DNA of 64,000 nucleotides from Physella acuta (taxonomy: Eukaryota > Mollusca > Gastropoda > Physidae). Shown one piece after another: positions 50,867 to 62,505 of this stretch. Numbering within the stretch: position 1 is the first letter of the stretch; every line of letters begins with the position of its first letter. A program made the position numbers and the translations under genes. Below the pieces are notes generated by a model that had not been told where the DNA came from, searched no databases, and saw nothing but the letters and a program-made list of their open reading frames with translations. Location of the stretch: assembly GCF_028476545.1 (NCBI RefSeq), contig NW_026733059.1, forward strand, positions 36,001 to 100,000, given 5' to 3'.

Positions 50867-50874
50867 TATAAAAT
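50867..50874 (+). promoter_or_regulatory. TATA-like box before the synaptotagmin exon
   Basis: TATAAAAT lies about 100 bp before the first in-frame Met. A start about 30 bp downstream would fall near 50897-50910, close to CAGTCAGCAG. The DNA from about 50930 to 51115 is GC-richer than the surrounding DNA. Without transcript data this is only consistent with an internal promoter. Confidence 0.35.
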
Positions 50875-50969
50875 GGGAAATTTCCGTTGTGGCACACGGA
50901 AACACACCGACAGTCAGCAGTAGCTGAAGTTGAGGGCGCGCAGGAGCGAGAGTATACCGGCTAGTATGT

Positions 50970-51116
50970 ATGCGACTACCTGCCAAAAGCCCCATAGAAA
51001 GGACTATTATGAAGAAATTTCTGCAAGGGTTCGGTTCGGTGCCGCTCGGGCCGTTCTTTGAGGATGAGCCGTCGCCGGAGAAACATGAGTCCAACGGGGA
51101 GCTGGGAGCCGCAGGA
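50970..51116 (+). CDS. Synaptotagmin-7-like, probable 5' coding exon
   Basis: Forty-nine codons end exactly at a strong donor, GGA|GTAAGT, in phase 0. An in-frame TGA at 50931-50933 lies upstream. The first Met (50970) has a poor context (T at -3). The second Met (51009) has A at -3 and is the better start, giving KKFLQGFGSVPLGPFF and then an acidic, Pro/Glu/Ser-rich tail ending GELGAAG. The next exon begins with Gly in phase 0, so the two fit. There is no hydrophobic membrane segment, unlike the usual synaptotagmin N terminus. Linkage to 62506-62890 is inferred from phase, strand and order. It could instead be an internal exon, or the first exon of a soluble isoform. Confidence 0.55.
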
Positions 51117-51807
51117 GTAAGTTGTTTTGTTTTTTGTTTTGTTTTAGTTTGTGCTGGGTCAAGGTCAGGTCACAATGACCTTTGTTATATTTTTTATATA
51201 TTTCTTTTCAGTCCTAGTATAATACAATTCAATAATAAAGATAACATTTTTGAACAAGGAATGAATTCCGTTTTGAGAGAACTCCAGATAATTCTATTTT
51301 GGTGGCCATGTTGTGCGAAGGAGGAGTGGCAATAACTATAACGTTTTATTTAAACATCCGACCCCCCCCCCCCCCCTCAACTCGTGACAAGTACACCCTT
51401 GTGATAGATAAATTCATGGGATTCTTACATTACCACCTGCTATTGATAAAAATACTTTGTAATTGCTTAAAGGGTTTTAATAAAGATAAGATTTTATTGG
51501 TTTTAGTCTTATAATGTATTCAGTGGCGTCAGTAGCTGATAATTCTAACTCATACATTACGTTCTTGGTTATGAAACTCGTATAAACTACAAATGTGTAT
51601 AGCTAATATCATTCATTAAATGGTGGATCACTAACCGCCATACCTTGCATCATGTTAATAAATAATTTGAGTGAGATGAATTCATGAGCCGGTGGTGTTC
51701 TTGGCCTCCTAAAAAATGTTTTTGGGCCATGGCGTGTTTGAGGCCAGAGCCACAAAAATCAATGCCAAGATGGATGCATGTTCACTTCCGGGTCACATGT
51801 CTCAGCC

Positions 51808-52836
51808 ACATTCGTGATAATAGAACGGCCTGTAGTCCTACATTCGTGTTAATAGAACGGCCTGTAGTCCTACATTCGTGTTAATAGAACGGCCCGTAGT
51901 CCTACATTCGTGATAATAGAACGGCCTGTAGTCCTACATTCGTGATAATAGAACGGCCTGTAGTCCTACATTCGTGATAATAGAACGGCCCGTAGTCCTA
52001 CATTCGTGATAATAGAACGGCCTGTAGTCCTACATTCGTGAGAATAGAACGGTCTGTAGTCCTACATTCGTGTTAATAGAACGGCCCGTAGTCCTACATT
52101 CGTGTTAATAGAACGGCCCGTAGTCCTACATTCGTGATAATAGAACGGCCCGTAGTCCTACATTCGTGAGAATAGAACGGTCTGTAGTCCTACATTCGTG
52201 TTAATAGAACGGCCCGTAGTCCTACATTCGTGATAATAGAACGGCCCGTAGTCCTACATTCGTGATAATAGAACGGCCCGTAGTCCTACATTCGTGATAA
52301 TAGAACGGCCCGTAGTCCTACATTCGTGTTAATAGAACGGCCCGTAGTCCTACATTCGTGATAATAGAACGGCCTGTAGTCCTACATTCGTGAGAATAGA
52401 ACGGTCTGTAGTCCTACATTCGTGTTAATAGAACGGCCCGTAGTCCTACATTCGTGTTAATAGAACGGCCCGTAGTCCTACATTCGTGATAATAGAACGG
52501 CCCGTAGTCCTACATTCGTGATAATAGAACGGCCTGTAGTCCCACATTCGTGTTAATAGAACGGTCTGTAGTCCTACATTCGTGTTAATAGAACGGCCCG
52601 TAGTCCTACATTCGTGTTAATAGAACGGCCCGTAGTCCTACATTCGTGATAATAGAACGGCCTGTAGTCCTACATTCGTGAGAATAGAACGGTCTGTAGT
52701 CCTACATTCGTGATAATAGAACGGCCTGTAGTCCTACATTCGTGAGAATAGAACGGCCTGTAGTCCTACATTCGTGAGAATAGAACGGCCCGTAGTCCTA
52801 CATTCGTGAGAATAGAACGGCCTGTAGTCCTACATT
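51808..52836. repeat. Minisatellite, 32-bp unit, about 32 copies
   Basis: CATTCGTGATAATAGAACGG plus CCTGTAGTCCTA repeats every 32 bp (51841, 51873 and on). Variation is confined to two spots: GATAA/GTTAA/GAGAA, and GGCCT/GGCCC/GGTCT. Groups of variant units repeat in the same order, a sign of multi-unit duplication. Confidence 0.97.
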
Positions 52837-53242
52837 TCTCATTGTATTGAAATCTTTCGATTTACTTAGCAGCACCCCAATAATGAAATATTATATCACT
52901 GGTTAGAGATATGGATAAGGTAGTGTAGCATGGAGCTAATGTCAGTTCTAGGGCTGGTGTTGGGAGGGGGGTGCATGGATCAGTTGAGGGGTTGAAGCTA
53001 TGAAGTCTACTCACTAGGAATATTTTCGATTATATTTTTAGGGGTAAGGATTAAGACAAAGAGAGACACTTTATCCTTGTTAAAATAATCATTTCACCAA
53101 CTTTAAGCTACACCGACATTTGAAACAATGTAGTGTCAATTAAGAAATATTCTTTAAATTTGTAGTAAAGAAAGTAAATAGATTGGTTAAGTAAAAAAAA
53201 AACATTTTAACTTTCCATAAATTTTAATTGATCATTCAATGT

Positions 53243-53278
<36 letters not shown>

Positions 53279-53494
53279 GACACAACTAAAGCAAGGCCTA
53301 ATTGTAAAATAATTGTGTCCCCTTTCTTAAGCTCGACAGCAATAAAATATTCATAAGGGGAGAGAAACGCTTGCTTAAACCAGGCATTAGGCTGAGGCGT
53401 TAATGTTCTTGGCTAAATTTGATTAGCGCGCTGGAGCGCGTGCACAAGCGCGAGCAGTCCAGTTTGTGTCCAGCTTCTGTGTTGAGGAGATAAA
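52837..53494. other. Intronic DNA with (A)31 at 53247-53277
   Basis: An uninterrupted run of 31 A. It could be the tail of a retroposed sequence, but I see no recognisable body or target duplication. Confidence 0.5.
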
Positions 53495-53785
53495 CAAGCC
53501 ACCGGTGATAGGGTGAAGTTTGCTCCCAATATAAAATATCCGAGCTCTATGTAATATCCGGGGTTTATTCAGATACGTAAAGCACAATGTACCGGTGATA
53601 GATAAAGCTTGTTCCTAGTATAAAATCTCATGTTTTATCAGTTGTGGTTTTAAGCTATACACCGGTAACAGGGTGAAATTTAGTCCTAACAAAAAATATC
53701 CGGGGTATTATCAAATATGTAAAACATGCCGGTGATAGGTAAAGTTCGTTCCCTGTATAAAATACGCAGTTTTACAAGACGGATT
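53495..53785. repeat. Degenerate tandem repeat, about 70-90-bp unit, 4 copies
   Basis: ACCGGTGATAGGGTGAAGTT, then TATAAAATATCC, then GGGGTTTATYAG recurs at about 53500, 53590, 53657 and 53730 with indels. Confidence 0.75.
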
Positions 53786-54142
53786 TGTTTTTCGTCCTAA
53801 CCTTAAAATTCTCCATGTTTTCTCAGAATAAAAAAAAATATCACATAATTGAATTAAGTAATTCGTAAGCAGAATAAAATATAATTTATGACATGTAAAA
53901 CATTCATCAAAAATGTGTTTAGCTAGATGTGTAGGCCCCTATCTACAGACACGAGAGAGGCTAATCCAATAACCAAATAGGAAAGTTAAGCTCCACAGTT
54001 TCTTGATATAGATTTACATGTTCTAATCATCCATACACACGCATATTTATGCATCGTCCAGATGAAAATATATTTTTTCTATATAACGTTAAGGTTTGGT
54101 TTGGGTGCTTGGTTAGAGCCAGGTTTTGGGATTTGAATTAAA
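53786..54142. other. Intronic DNA, nothing recognised
   Basis: AT-rich. No feature seen. Confidence 0.5.
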
Positions 54143-54812
54143 GGTCACTTGCTGACACCGTGTAGACTGGGGTCTGGGTCACCTATACAGGGTCACTTGC
54201 TGACACCGTGTAGACTGGGGTCTGGGTCACCTATACAGGTGGAGACTGGGGTCTGGGTCACCTATACAGGGTCACTTGCTCACACCGTGTAGACTGGGGT
54301 CTGGGTCACCTATACAGGGTCACTTGCTCACACCGTGGAGACTGGGGTCTGGGTCACCTATACAGGTGGAGACTGGAGTCTGGGTCACCTATACAGGGTC
54401 ACTTGCTCACACCGTGGAGACTGGGGTCTGGGTCACCTATACAGGGTCACTTGCTCACACCGTGGAGACTGGGGTCTGGGTCACCTATACAGGTGGAGAC
54501 TGGGGTCTGGGTCACCTATACAGGGTCACTTGCTCACACCGTGTAGACTGGGGTCTGGGTCACCTATACAGGTGGAGACTGGGGTCTGGGTCACCTATAC
54601 AGGGTCATTTGCTCACACCGTGTAGACTGGGGTCTGGGTCACCTATACAGGGTCACTTGCTCACACCGTGGAGACTGGGGTCTGGGTCACCTATACAGGT
54701 GGAGACTGGGGTCTGGGTCACCTATACAGGGTCACTTGCTCACACCGTGGAGACTGGGTCACCTATACAGGGTCACTTGCTCACACCGTGGAGACTGGGG
54801 TCTGGGTCACCT
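54143..54812. repeat. Two-size minisatellite, 49-bp and 31-bp units
   Basis: The long unit contains GGTCACTTGCTCACACCGTG and GACTGGGGTCTGGGTCACCT. The short unit lacks 18 bp of the first part. Long and short units are interspersed (for example GACTGG at 54164, 54213 and 54244), with one further-shortened unit near 54755. Plus-strand open frames here are artefacts. Confidence 0.95.
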
Positions 54813-55744
54813 GTTGTGTCATTGAAAGCCAGGACCGAGTGACCACTACAATGTCAATTTGTTTTTTTTATATCATAGTGACACATTTATTTGGATACCA
54901 TAAGGACACATTTATTTGGGCACATGTTAATGAATAGTTATTTGTGAATCGTAGAGAAAACTTTATTGGCTACCAGTGTGAAATGTTTCGTCGGACATTG
55001 AATGTTTGTGTGTGTGTGTGTGGGGGGGGGGGGGGAATGGATGTGTGGCCATCATAATTTCCAGTGTGTTTTTGGCCATCACAACGCCTTATGTATTGTG
55101 TGTATATGTACTTGTAGTGTGTATGTATGTATATGTGTGTATGTGCTTACATTTAAACTGTTTTGGAAAAACAAGGGAACTAACTATTTATTGTGTCATG
55201 AAGCCCTACCTCAACATCCCCACAAACTTAAAACAGAAACGCTACTTGATCCAACTGGCTTTCCGGTTGCTTTTTTTTTCTCTAAAAGAAACGTGGATGG
55301 GATTAAATTAAAATTTAATTTTTATAACCCCCGGCTCCAATTGTGCCGGTTGCATCAGACGATTAGTACCGGCATGCCGGTTTTGCGCGTGTGGCTATTC
55401 CTGCTTAATTAAGGCTGCATTTTATTTTGTGTCGGCTAAAAAAACTTTTAGATCCCGTGACCCTTGCGCGTGCTCGCACAGTTAATTTAACACAGCCTCT
55501 TTCTGAAATCCACTTTTCCCAGATCCCCCTCGCGAGGTTGAATAATTGAGTTTGGGCGTCGGAATTCTTCCGTCAGGCCTACTTTCGGCAATGAATTCTG
55601 GGTTGGGGAGGGGGGGTGAGACTTGAAGTATCGATGTGTTCTTTGATGCTCGTTTTGTCAAGAACAACGAAACAAAAATATACGTTGGAGGTATACTTTT
55701 TTTAAAGTGTGGAGTAGAGTCCATCCGTTTTCTCTGAATAGAAA
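54813..55744. other. Intronic DNA with TG/G-run at 55005-55035
   Basis: (TG)n followed by a run of about 14 G. Nothing else was recognised. Confidence 0.5.
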
Positions 55745-55874
55745 GTGCGATCAGCGCTATGCCCAGCCGACTTTACTGTCACTGATTCAAGTCAAATACC
55801 CATCAGAGCCGGGAGATGGTGAGGACTTTCGAGGTTAGTAGTCGTGCGCTCTACTGCTTGACCACGCCATCCCA
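55745..55874 (-). mobile_element. SINE family 1, head and middle copy
   Basis: On the minus strand the head reads TGGGATGGCGTGGTCAAGCA, with A box TGGTCAAGCAG. The middle matches 2940-3020 (GATCAGCGCTATG, CCATCAGAGCC). The B box is eroded and the 3' body seen at 60469 is missing, so this is a truncated copy. Confidence 0.65.
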
Positions 55875-56649
55875 TCTAGAAAAGGATCTACACAATGTTC
55901 GCTTCGTCATTCTTATATCACCCTGTTTATCGCAATAAGCGAATAAAGCTGCGGTTGTATCGCCAGTGTCGACGTATTGAAACATCCCTACCCTAACCCA
56001 AATCACTGACCCAACCTTAGACTTGAACCTTACCCGTTATTTATATATCCTTAACCCAAATTCTAACCCTCATCCTAACAGCAATATAGGCAGAAACTAA
56101 CTTGACACTATGTTTCACTGTTGTCCCTATGATTGTTATAAAAAAATTATATAAAACTATATAATAATCTGTGCATAACATTCCCATAGCGGTATTGTTT
56201 CCGTCACATTTCGGGTGTTTCATGTCTTGCTACATCGTATGAGCTACAAGCACGAACGACCATCCTCGCTACAAATATTATCTCCCCTTGTTTTGATTAA
56301 ATGCTTTAGATTGTTGTGTGCGACTGTGTAGGGAACTTAAAACGTAATTAATCTTTAAAACTTCTTTCCTTAAACGAAAGTTTCATTTTCTTTGGGGGTA
56401 GAGGGGGGGTTAGATTTAAAAAATTACACGACGTAATATGGAGTTGGGGGAGGGAGGGCGTTATTTTATGATGAAGTATGAGAGAAGAGGTTGCTGTTTT
56501 TTTTTTTTAATATGTCCGATATTGCTTGACGTAATTTATAGCCCCTCACCATCTCTCCCCTTCTCTACACATCATACCGTTTTTTAGGGTTCGGGTTTTA
56601 ATAATCCTCTTCGGGCCTACAAAATAATAATTGTAAATATATCGTCGTG
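55875..56649. other. Intronic DNA, degenerate CCCTAAC words near 55985-56080
   Basis: Irregular CCCTAACCC-like words with no fixed period, and a G-run near 56403. No gene seen. Confidence 0.5.
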
Positions 56650-56812
56650 GACGGTCATTGTTGGCGTGGACGGTCATTTTTATTTTGGACGGCTCTTGTT
56701 GGTGTGGACGCCTCTTGTTGATATGGACGGCCATTGCTGATGTGGACGGCCATTGTTGATGTGGACGGTTATTGTTGTTGTGGACGGCCATTGTTGATAT
56801 GGACGGCCCTTG
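56650..56812. repeat. Minisatellite, 18-bp unit GTTGATGTGGACGGCCAT
   Basis: About 9 copies with CTCTTGTTGG and TCATTGTTGG variants. The 18-bp period keeps a minus-strand frame open (Asn/Arg/Pro/His/Gln), which I regard as an artefact. Confidence 0.9.
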
Positions 56813-58154
56813 CTCTGCCTCATCTCCCTTCCCTTATCACTCCCAGATGCCCCACCCCCAGCCCCTGAGCGCCCCCACCCCCCTACAGCCACTACATGTA
56901 AACAGCATGTTGTAATGGCATACATTTACATTCAAGAAACACAAAACAGCGGTTCACAAAAAAATACAACGATTCCCCTAATATAGTATAAACAAAATGC
57001 TTGTCATTACAAAACAAATATAAACTATAATCGCAAACCAAATTAACAAACTAAAGAGAAGACATACAAAACAGAGTTGAGAACCCATTACGAAATGGAT
57101 TTTTGTTTTTTAATCTTTATAGGCAACTGACATTCAAATCAATAAAACATATTAAGTTTTTATTTTTATTTTTTTCTCCACGTGCTATTGCGTCTTAATT
57201 GTAGTGGATATAAATACATAATTAGATTAAACATAATTTACTATCATGAAAACTTGGGCTAAAATGCGTTATTAATTTGTAATTAATTTGTAATGAATCC
57301 AACGCTGCATTAAAGCTACTACATTTCTGTCAAATAGTTACGTTAATATTGTGATTCTCGTTCTTCTAACACAAGTATCCCTAGTCCCGAGGCTAGAAAA
57401 CAATTTACATATAAACACTTAGTAACGCTCCCCACTTTAACACAAACATCTTTATAAAGTACAAAGTACTCGAACATCTGTATCTGGACTGAATGTAATC
57501 GATAAACGAACAGCTGATGTATAGAAAAATAAATTGACAGATCTACAGCTCTTGTAAGCGTGTAATGAGAATCTCGATCACGGATTGCTTGATTATGTAG
57601 AATACGATCTGATATTTTATTCTATTGATTCAATAAATACACCGTGTAATATAGAAAATGTGGAAGGAGGGGGGGGATATGAGATTACGCATTTTTTAAA
57701 CAGTAAAGTATAAAGGAGGTGTAGGGGTGAAAAGGAGATTTGTAGATAGGGATTGTAATGTGTAGGGAATATTCGATATAAGGAGGGAGTCATATCATTT
57801 CGAAAAATATCGATTAAGGATGGATTTTTTTTTTATCTTATTCTTGTTCCAAACGTGTTATTAGATTTATCACGTGCGAGTGAACTCAAATTACACGTGC
57901 ATGAGCAGCCATACAACGGAGCGAACGACTCACGATGTGAGTTTGGTTTTTATGTGTTCACGTTTTTTCACGCGAGTTCGTGTGCTGTTTATATCCGGGC
58001 TTAAGACGACAAAGTTTTGTTGCAGATTAAATCCACTGGATGGGGCGTTTTGTTCTCACTTTCGGTGGTCACTAATCTTAATCTCGGATTAGTGTATGTA
58101 ATCTCCTCATACTGCAGGCTTTGCACGCGTTTTATTTGTGTTTTTCATTTGCTG
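56813..58154. other. Intronic DNA, nothing recognised
   Basis: AT-rich. CACGTGC occurs twice near 57872 and 57895. No exon is supported. Confidence 0.45.
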
Positions 58155-58430
58155 CGAGATTGGACCTAGAGACAGAGATGGTGGTAGGGGTAGGGTTAAG
58201 ATTAGAGTTAGGGCTAATGTTAGAACTGGCTTTAGGGTTAAGATCGTGGTTAGAGGTAGGCCCAGGGCTACAGTTAATGTTAGAGCAAGGATAAGGGCCA
58301 GGGCTAGTGCTTGGGTAGGGCTTAAGCTAGAAATAAGGATAGGGTTGGGATTAGAGATAGAGTTAAAAGATAGGGCTAGGACTAGAAATATAACTTCAAA
58401 TTCTAGCAGAGGCTAAACATGAGTCGTTTA
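58155..58430. repeat. Degenerate TTAGGG/TTAGAG-rich stretch
   Basis: Words such as TAGGGTTAAGATTAGAG and GTTAGGGCTAATGTTAGA recur irregularly. It resembles strongly decayed telomere-like repeats, or simple (GGGNTA)n drift. The plus-strand Arg/Val-rich frame across it (58138-58416) is low complexity. Confidence 0.6.
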
Positions 58431-60468
58431 AGGTTAGAGAATGGCTAGGATAGTATTGAACTGAGTAAACGCCTCACTATTTTGTATACCGTTGTATTTT
58501 TAGAAAAAAATGTAAAAACATGTCTAGAGTTTAGTAGCCGTCTTCGTTGACGTGTAGAAATATAATTAAATATTAAACCTGCATGCATTCAGTTAAACCA
58601 ACTAAATATATCAGCCAAAATTTCACCCAAGCCGGCAAGGATTCCACAAAACTAAATATTTCATTAATTTCATAAAATATACCATCAACCAGCAAATGCT
58701 GTATAACACTGGCAAACGTTACGACAAACCGGCAAATACTCCATCAATCCGGCAAAATCTCTTATGTCAAATTCGTCTTTAAGACAGGAAAGAAATAATT
58801 CTGTTTGTGGCGAGTTGGTCTGTTTTCTTGATCAATTATCTGGCCAATTCTCGGCACTCATCCATCACAGTAAAACAACAACAAACATACCCTCTTGGTC
58901 GTTCTAGTATTCAAACGCTACCCATAGCTAAAGTACATAATAACCAATCGATAACCTAATTCTCAACAAAATCAATCAATAATAGTATAGAGAATAAGTC
59001 GACGGTATTTTTGTTAAAAAATACAAATAATGATTTTTTTTTAAATGAGATTGTGTTTGAATTAAACTAATTTTCGATATCGAAAGTGTTTATTTGTATC
59101 TGGAATGTCCAACCAAGTTCGATAATTCTGCTTGGGTTACGAAAAAGGGCAGTAATTACAGCCAAATTCTCTTGGGATTCGCCTTGCTATGAAGGAAATA
59201 ATGTGTCTGTATATTATTATTATTATTGTGTTTATGTTAGAATAACCACTAATACTGTTATTCCGTTTATTTATACTGTACTATATTATTCCATGATTTG
59301 TTTATTAAATTATTCCTAGAAATTTCAACCAACTAAAACGAACGATTTGGTTTAGCTCGCGATTAGCTAACTAAAAGTTGAGAATTCGTTACCCGTATGG
59401 TGAGTCCACCCAGCTTTAATAGGTACCGGGCTTAATTTGGTTTCGCAATAAGAAAAGCGTATGTGCATAACTTTGGCCACATAATAAACCTACATATACC
59501 CATGTCATAGAAAAGTATCAACTCAACTTCATCTGCCCTGTGTACTGCTAGATCTTTATTTTAAAAACTCTTGTGCCATTTTTTACATATCACATGTATA
59601 AATCTAGTCTGACTCACCGATGACTCAACTATGACTCCGATGACTCCAGCCATGTGTGATAAAAGTCGTGTTGACTAAATCTGTACGCGTGAATTCCCGT
59701 TGTAATTGAGGTCACGAATATCACCCCCGCCCCCCCCCCACACACACACACCCTCCCCACCCACCCCCCCACACTTCCCTCCCATTATAGCATTAGACCA
59801 ATACCCCCAGCTAATAGTTTTAGCCCAGCCTGACCTAACCGGTCCACGGCTTGAACAGAGTGCCTCAATCTCACTCACTACAAAGGAACTCTCCTCCTTC
59901 AAAGTATTCTTTATCCCATCAATTTTGTATGATCCTCCGGGGCAAGCCTCTTGCTTTCTGAACTTCAGCCTCTCCAAGCGGCCATCTTGACACGTGACCG
60001 ACGCAACCAATCGAAACTATTACAATTTTAAAACCAGATTGAATGCGAATCAGAGAGAAATTCTTTTTTTTTTTAATCAGTTGACATAATATTTTGGTAA
60101 ATTGAAATTTTAGGTTTTTTTTTTTTTTTCAGTGTCGAACTTCTGTTGATTTTAAATTTAATTGTTTTTTATATAAAAATCAGCTGTCATTAGTGTCATA
60201 GTTTTACGTGGCGGATTTAAGTGTTATGTTTAGAAGTAAAAGAGGTTGTTTTTTTTTAAACTCGCTTTAGTAAAAAAAAAATTTTAAATGCCTTTTTGAG
60301 TTTTACAAACCTCAGTACATTTAATTTAAAACATTGACGTTTCGAGTCAACATTCTTGTCTAGTCAACGTGGTCCGTCTTGTTATGATTGTGTGGTTGCT
60401 TTATGCATTTTTAAACCCTGACATTTTTTAAACCCTAACCCTGACTAAAAAGTCCCTTTTCGAACCTG
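58431..60468. other. Intronic DNA, nothing firmly recognised
   Basis: A weak repeat of CCGGCAAATACTCCATCAA type at about 58630-58760. C-runs near 59730-59770. TTGACGTTTCGAGTCAACAT at about 60336, followed by TCTTGTCTAGTCAA, resembles the GAAACGTC motif found near 29609 and 41827. Confidence 0.45.
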
Positions 60469-60556
60469 ATCGTCCATGGAGTAAGTGAAGTAGAGTTCAC
60501 CTGTTTCAGTGACCTTTGCATATAAAGGGATAGTGTGTTCAGCACTGTCTAGCTCT
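60469..60556 (-). mobile_element. SINE family 1, 3' body fragment
   Basis: GTGAAGTAGAGTTCACCTGT, GTGACCTTTGCATATAAAGG and GTTCAGCACTGT match the body at 2875-2955 and 34252-34318. The tRNA-like head is absent. Confidence 0.65.
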
Positions 60557-60798
60557 CTGAAGTATTTCGTTGATTTCCTATGTGTTTGGTATCCCATGGG
60601 ATAACACAGTTCTAATGTAATAAAGTAGCTTCGTCCATGCTAACAGCTCCTGGGTTTAGAAGAGGCAACATTTTCTCAGACTGCTCTTTTGTTTAAACAG
60701 TTAGTATAGTGGTCAGTCCATTGTAAAACTTCGACCTACAACAGAGACCAATCTATTTTAACACTTCGTAGCCATTTTGTAGTAACACTTGAACCAGA

Positions 60799-60894
60799 TA
60801 TAGGGCTGGTAACTAAGTCACCAACCAGTTCTACGGCTCAATAAAACCTGCATGAGCCATAGAACTGGTTGGTGACCTACTTACCAGCCCTATA
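60799..60894. repeat. 96-bp near-perfect hairpin (fold-back element or MITE)
   Basis: Two 42-bp arms, starting TATAGGGCTGGTAA and ending CCAGCCCTATA, differ at only three positions and are separated by a 12-bp loop. The TA at each end would fit a TA target, but I cannot prove a duplication. No coding capacity. Confidence 0.85.
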
Positions 60895-61054
60895 GGGTCC
60901 AGTCTATTCAGATCTCTCACACTACAATCAACACATTGAAAGCGCAATAATTATGTAAGAAAACATACATGCACATACACATACATATATATTTGTGTAC
61001 ATTTGTATGTATATATGGACACACACACATGTATATAAACATTCATGTACGTAC

Positions 61055-61141
<87 letters not shown>

Positions 61142-62049
61142 ATATTCAAGTATGTATATTTTTGTAACAAAGTTGATTTGTTTTAGCCGATGAAAATGTG
61201 ATTTTATTTAAAAATATAACGGTTGGATTACCCTAAGACAATGTCTGACAACTAATTTTTTCCAATATAAATGGGACGTATGAGCAGCCATTGTCCAGGG
61301 CCTGCCTTAAATCAGACTTGATTGAATTACCAGTGTCCAGTCGATGCTGATCAATATTTCTGATCCCTGAGCTGTCCGAACGTTGATCTGCTGTGGCTTA
61401 GAGAGGGATTGGTGGGCTTGGTCAGCCGGTGGCCACGTTTTATGTAAATAGTTTGGCCAGATTGGACTGGACAAAGCCAAAATTGGGTTGGGTTTTTAAT
61501 ATCGTTTTTTTTGTTGCTGTTGTTGTTGTGTTGTTGTTTTTTTCGTTTGTTTCTTTGTTTTTGTGTTTTGTTGTTTATGTTTTTTGTACATAATGTGTTG
61601 TTTTCTGTGTTGTTGTTTTTTTTACCTACTGTAACTTTTTGTTGATCAATGTAAAGTAAAAAAGAACATGAAAGTGTTAGTGTGTTTTTAACTTCACTTA
61701 AACACAACTCAATTTCAGACGTTTAACTTATTGAAATAGATTTAAATGTAGTCGTATTATGGTCTTTACGGTGCGACAACAAAGAGGATTTTTCTATCTC
61801 TGATATCATTTCCTACTCGCTTTCCAAACACAAGCACACACATACTACACGTGCACACACTTTACAGGCACACACACACACACACACACACACATGGAGG
61901 CAAAAACACACATATACTTTCAGCTATGGGAGTTCACTTTTCTAATTAATTTTCTCCACAACAAATTGGTACAGTATTTTGTAAAAACATGAATCAGCTA
62001 TGATCTTGTTGCAAAAATAAAATACAATGAAAACAAAAATAAAAAAAAA
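60895..62049. other. Intronic DNA; (TA)n at 61058-61136, (CA)n at 61867-61892
   Basis: Microsatellites plus a T/G-rich TTGTTGTTG stretch at 61505-61620. No exon is supported. Confidence 0.6.
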
Positions 62050-62460
62050 ACAAAAAACGAAAGAAAAAACCTAACTATTGACCCAAAAAAAGCATTAACA
62101 TTTAAATTTTAAAAATGACATTAATAAAAAATAACGACAAAAAAATGTTAAAAAAGACATTGATGTTAATCAAAGACATTTAAAAAAAAAAACATGACAT
62201 TATAAAATACACTGATATTAAACAAAAAAAACTATGACTTTACCATATGCCAAAACACTGACATGAACCAAACAAAACTGACTTTTAGCACATAACAAAA
62301 CACATTAACAAAAACAAAAATGACTTTACCACATACCAAAACGGTGATACTAAGCCAAAACTAACTATGAGTTTACCACAATAAAAACATAACCTTTAAC
62401 AAAAAACAATGACTTTACCAATAAAACGATGACTGTATTAAAACAAACCCAATGATATAA
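62050..62460. repeat. A-rich degenerate repeat before the C2A exon
   Basis: AAAACTATGACTTTACCACA-like words recur about 8 times at 30-50 bp spacing in A-rich DNA, just upstream of the splice acceptor. Confidence 0.6.
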
Positions 62461-62505
62461 ATAAAAAAATCCCAAACGCTAACCTCAAAACTTCCTCTGT
62501 TCCAG

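Larger units (their letters stand above)
51117..62505 (+). other. Intron of the synaptotagmin-7-like gene (inferred), about 11.4 kb
   Basis: Begins GTAAGT and ends TTCCTCTGTTCCAG, both strong splice signals, and joins two phase-0 boundaries. It is filled with minisatellites (51808-52836, 53495-53785, 54143-54812, 56650-56812), SINE copies, a 96-bp hairpin and (TA)n. I see no other exon in it. Stretches not listed separately are AT-rich and unrecognised. Confidence 0.55.

Noticed and set aside
53247-53277. Processed pseudogene poly-A tail
   Set aside because: No gene-like body precedes the A-run and no flanking duplication was seen.
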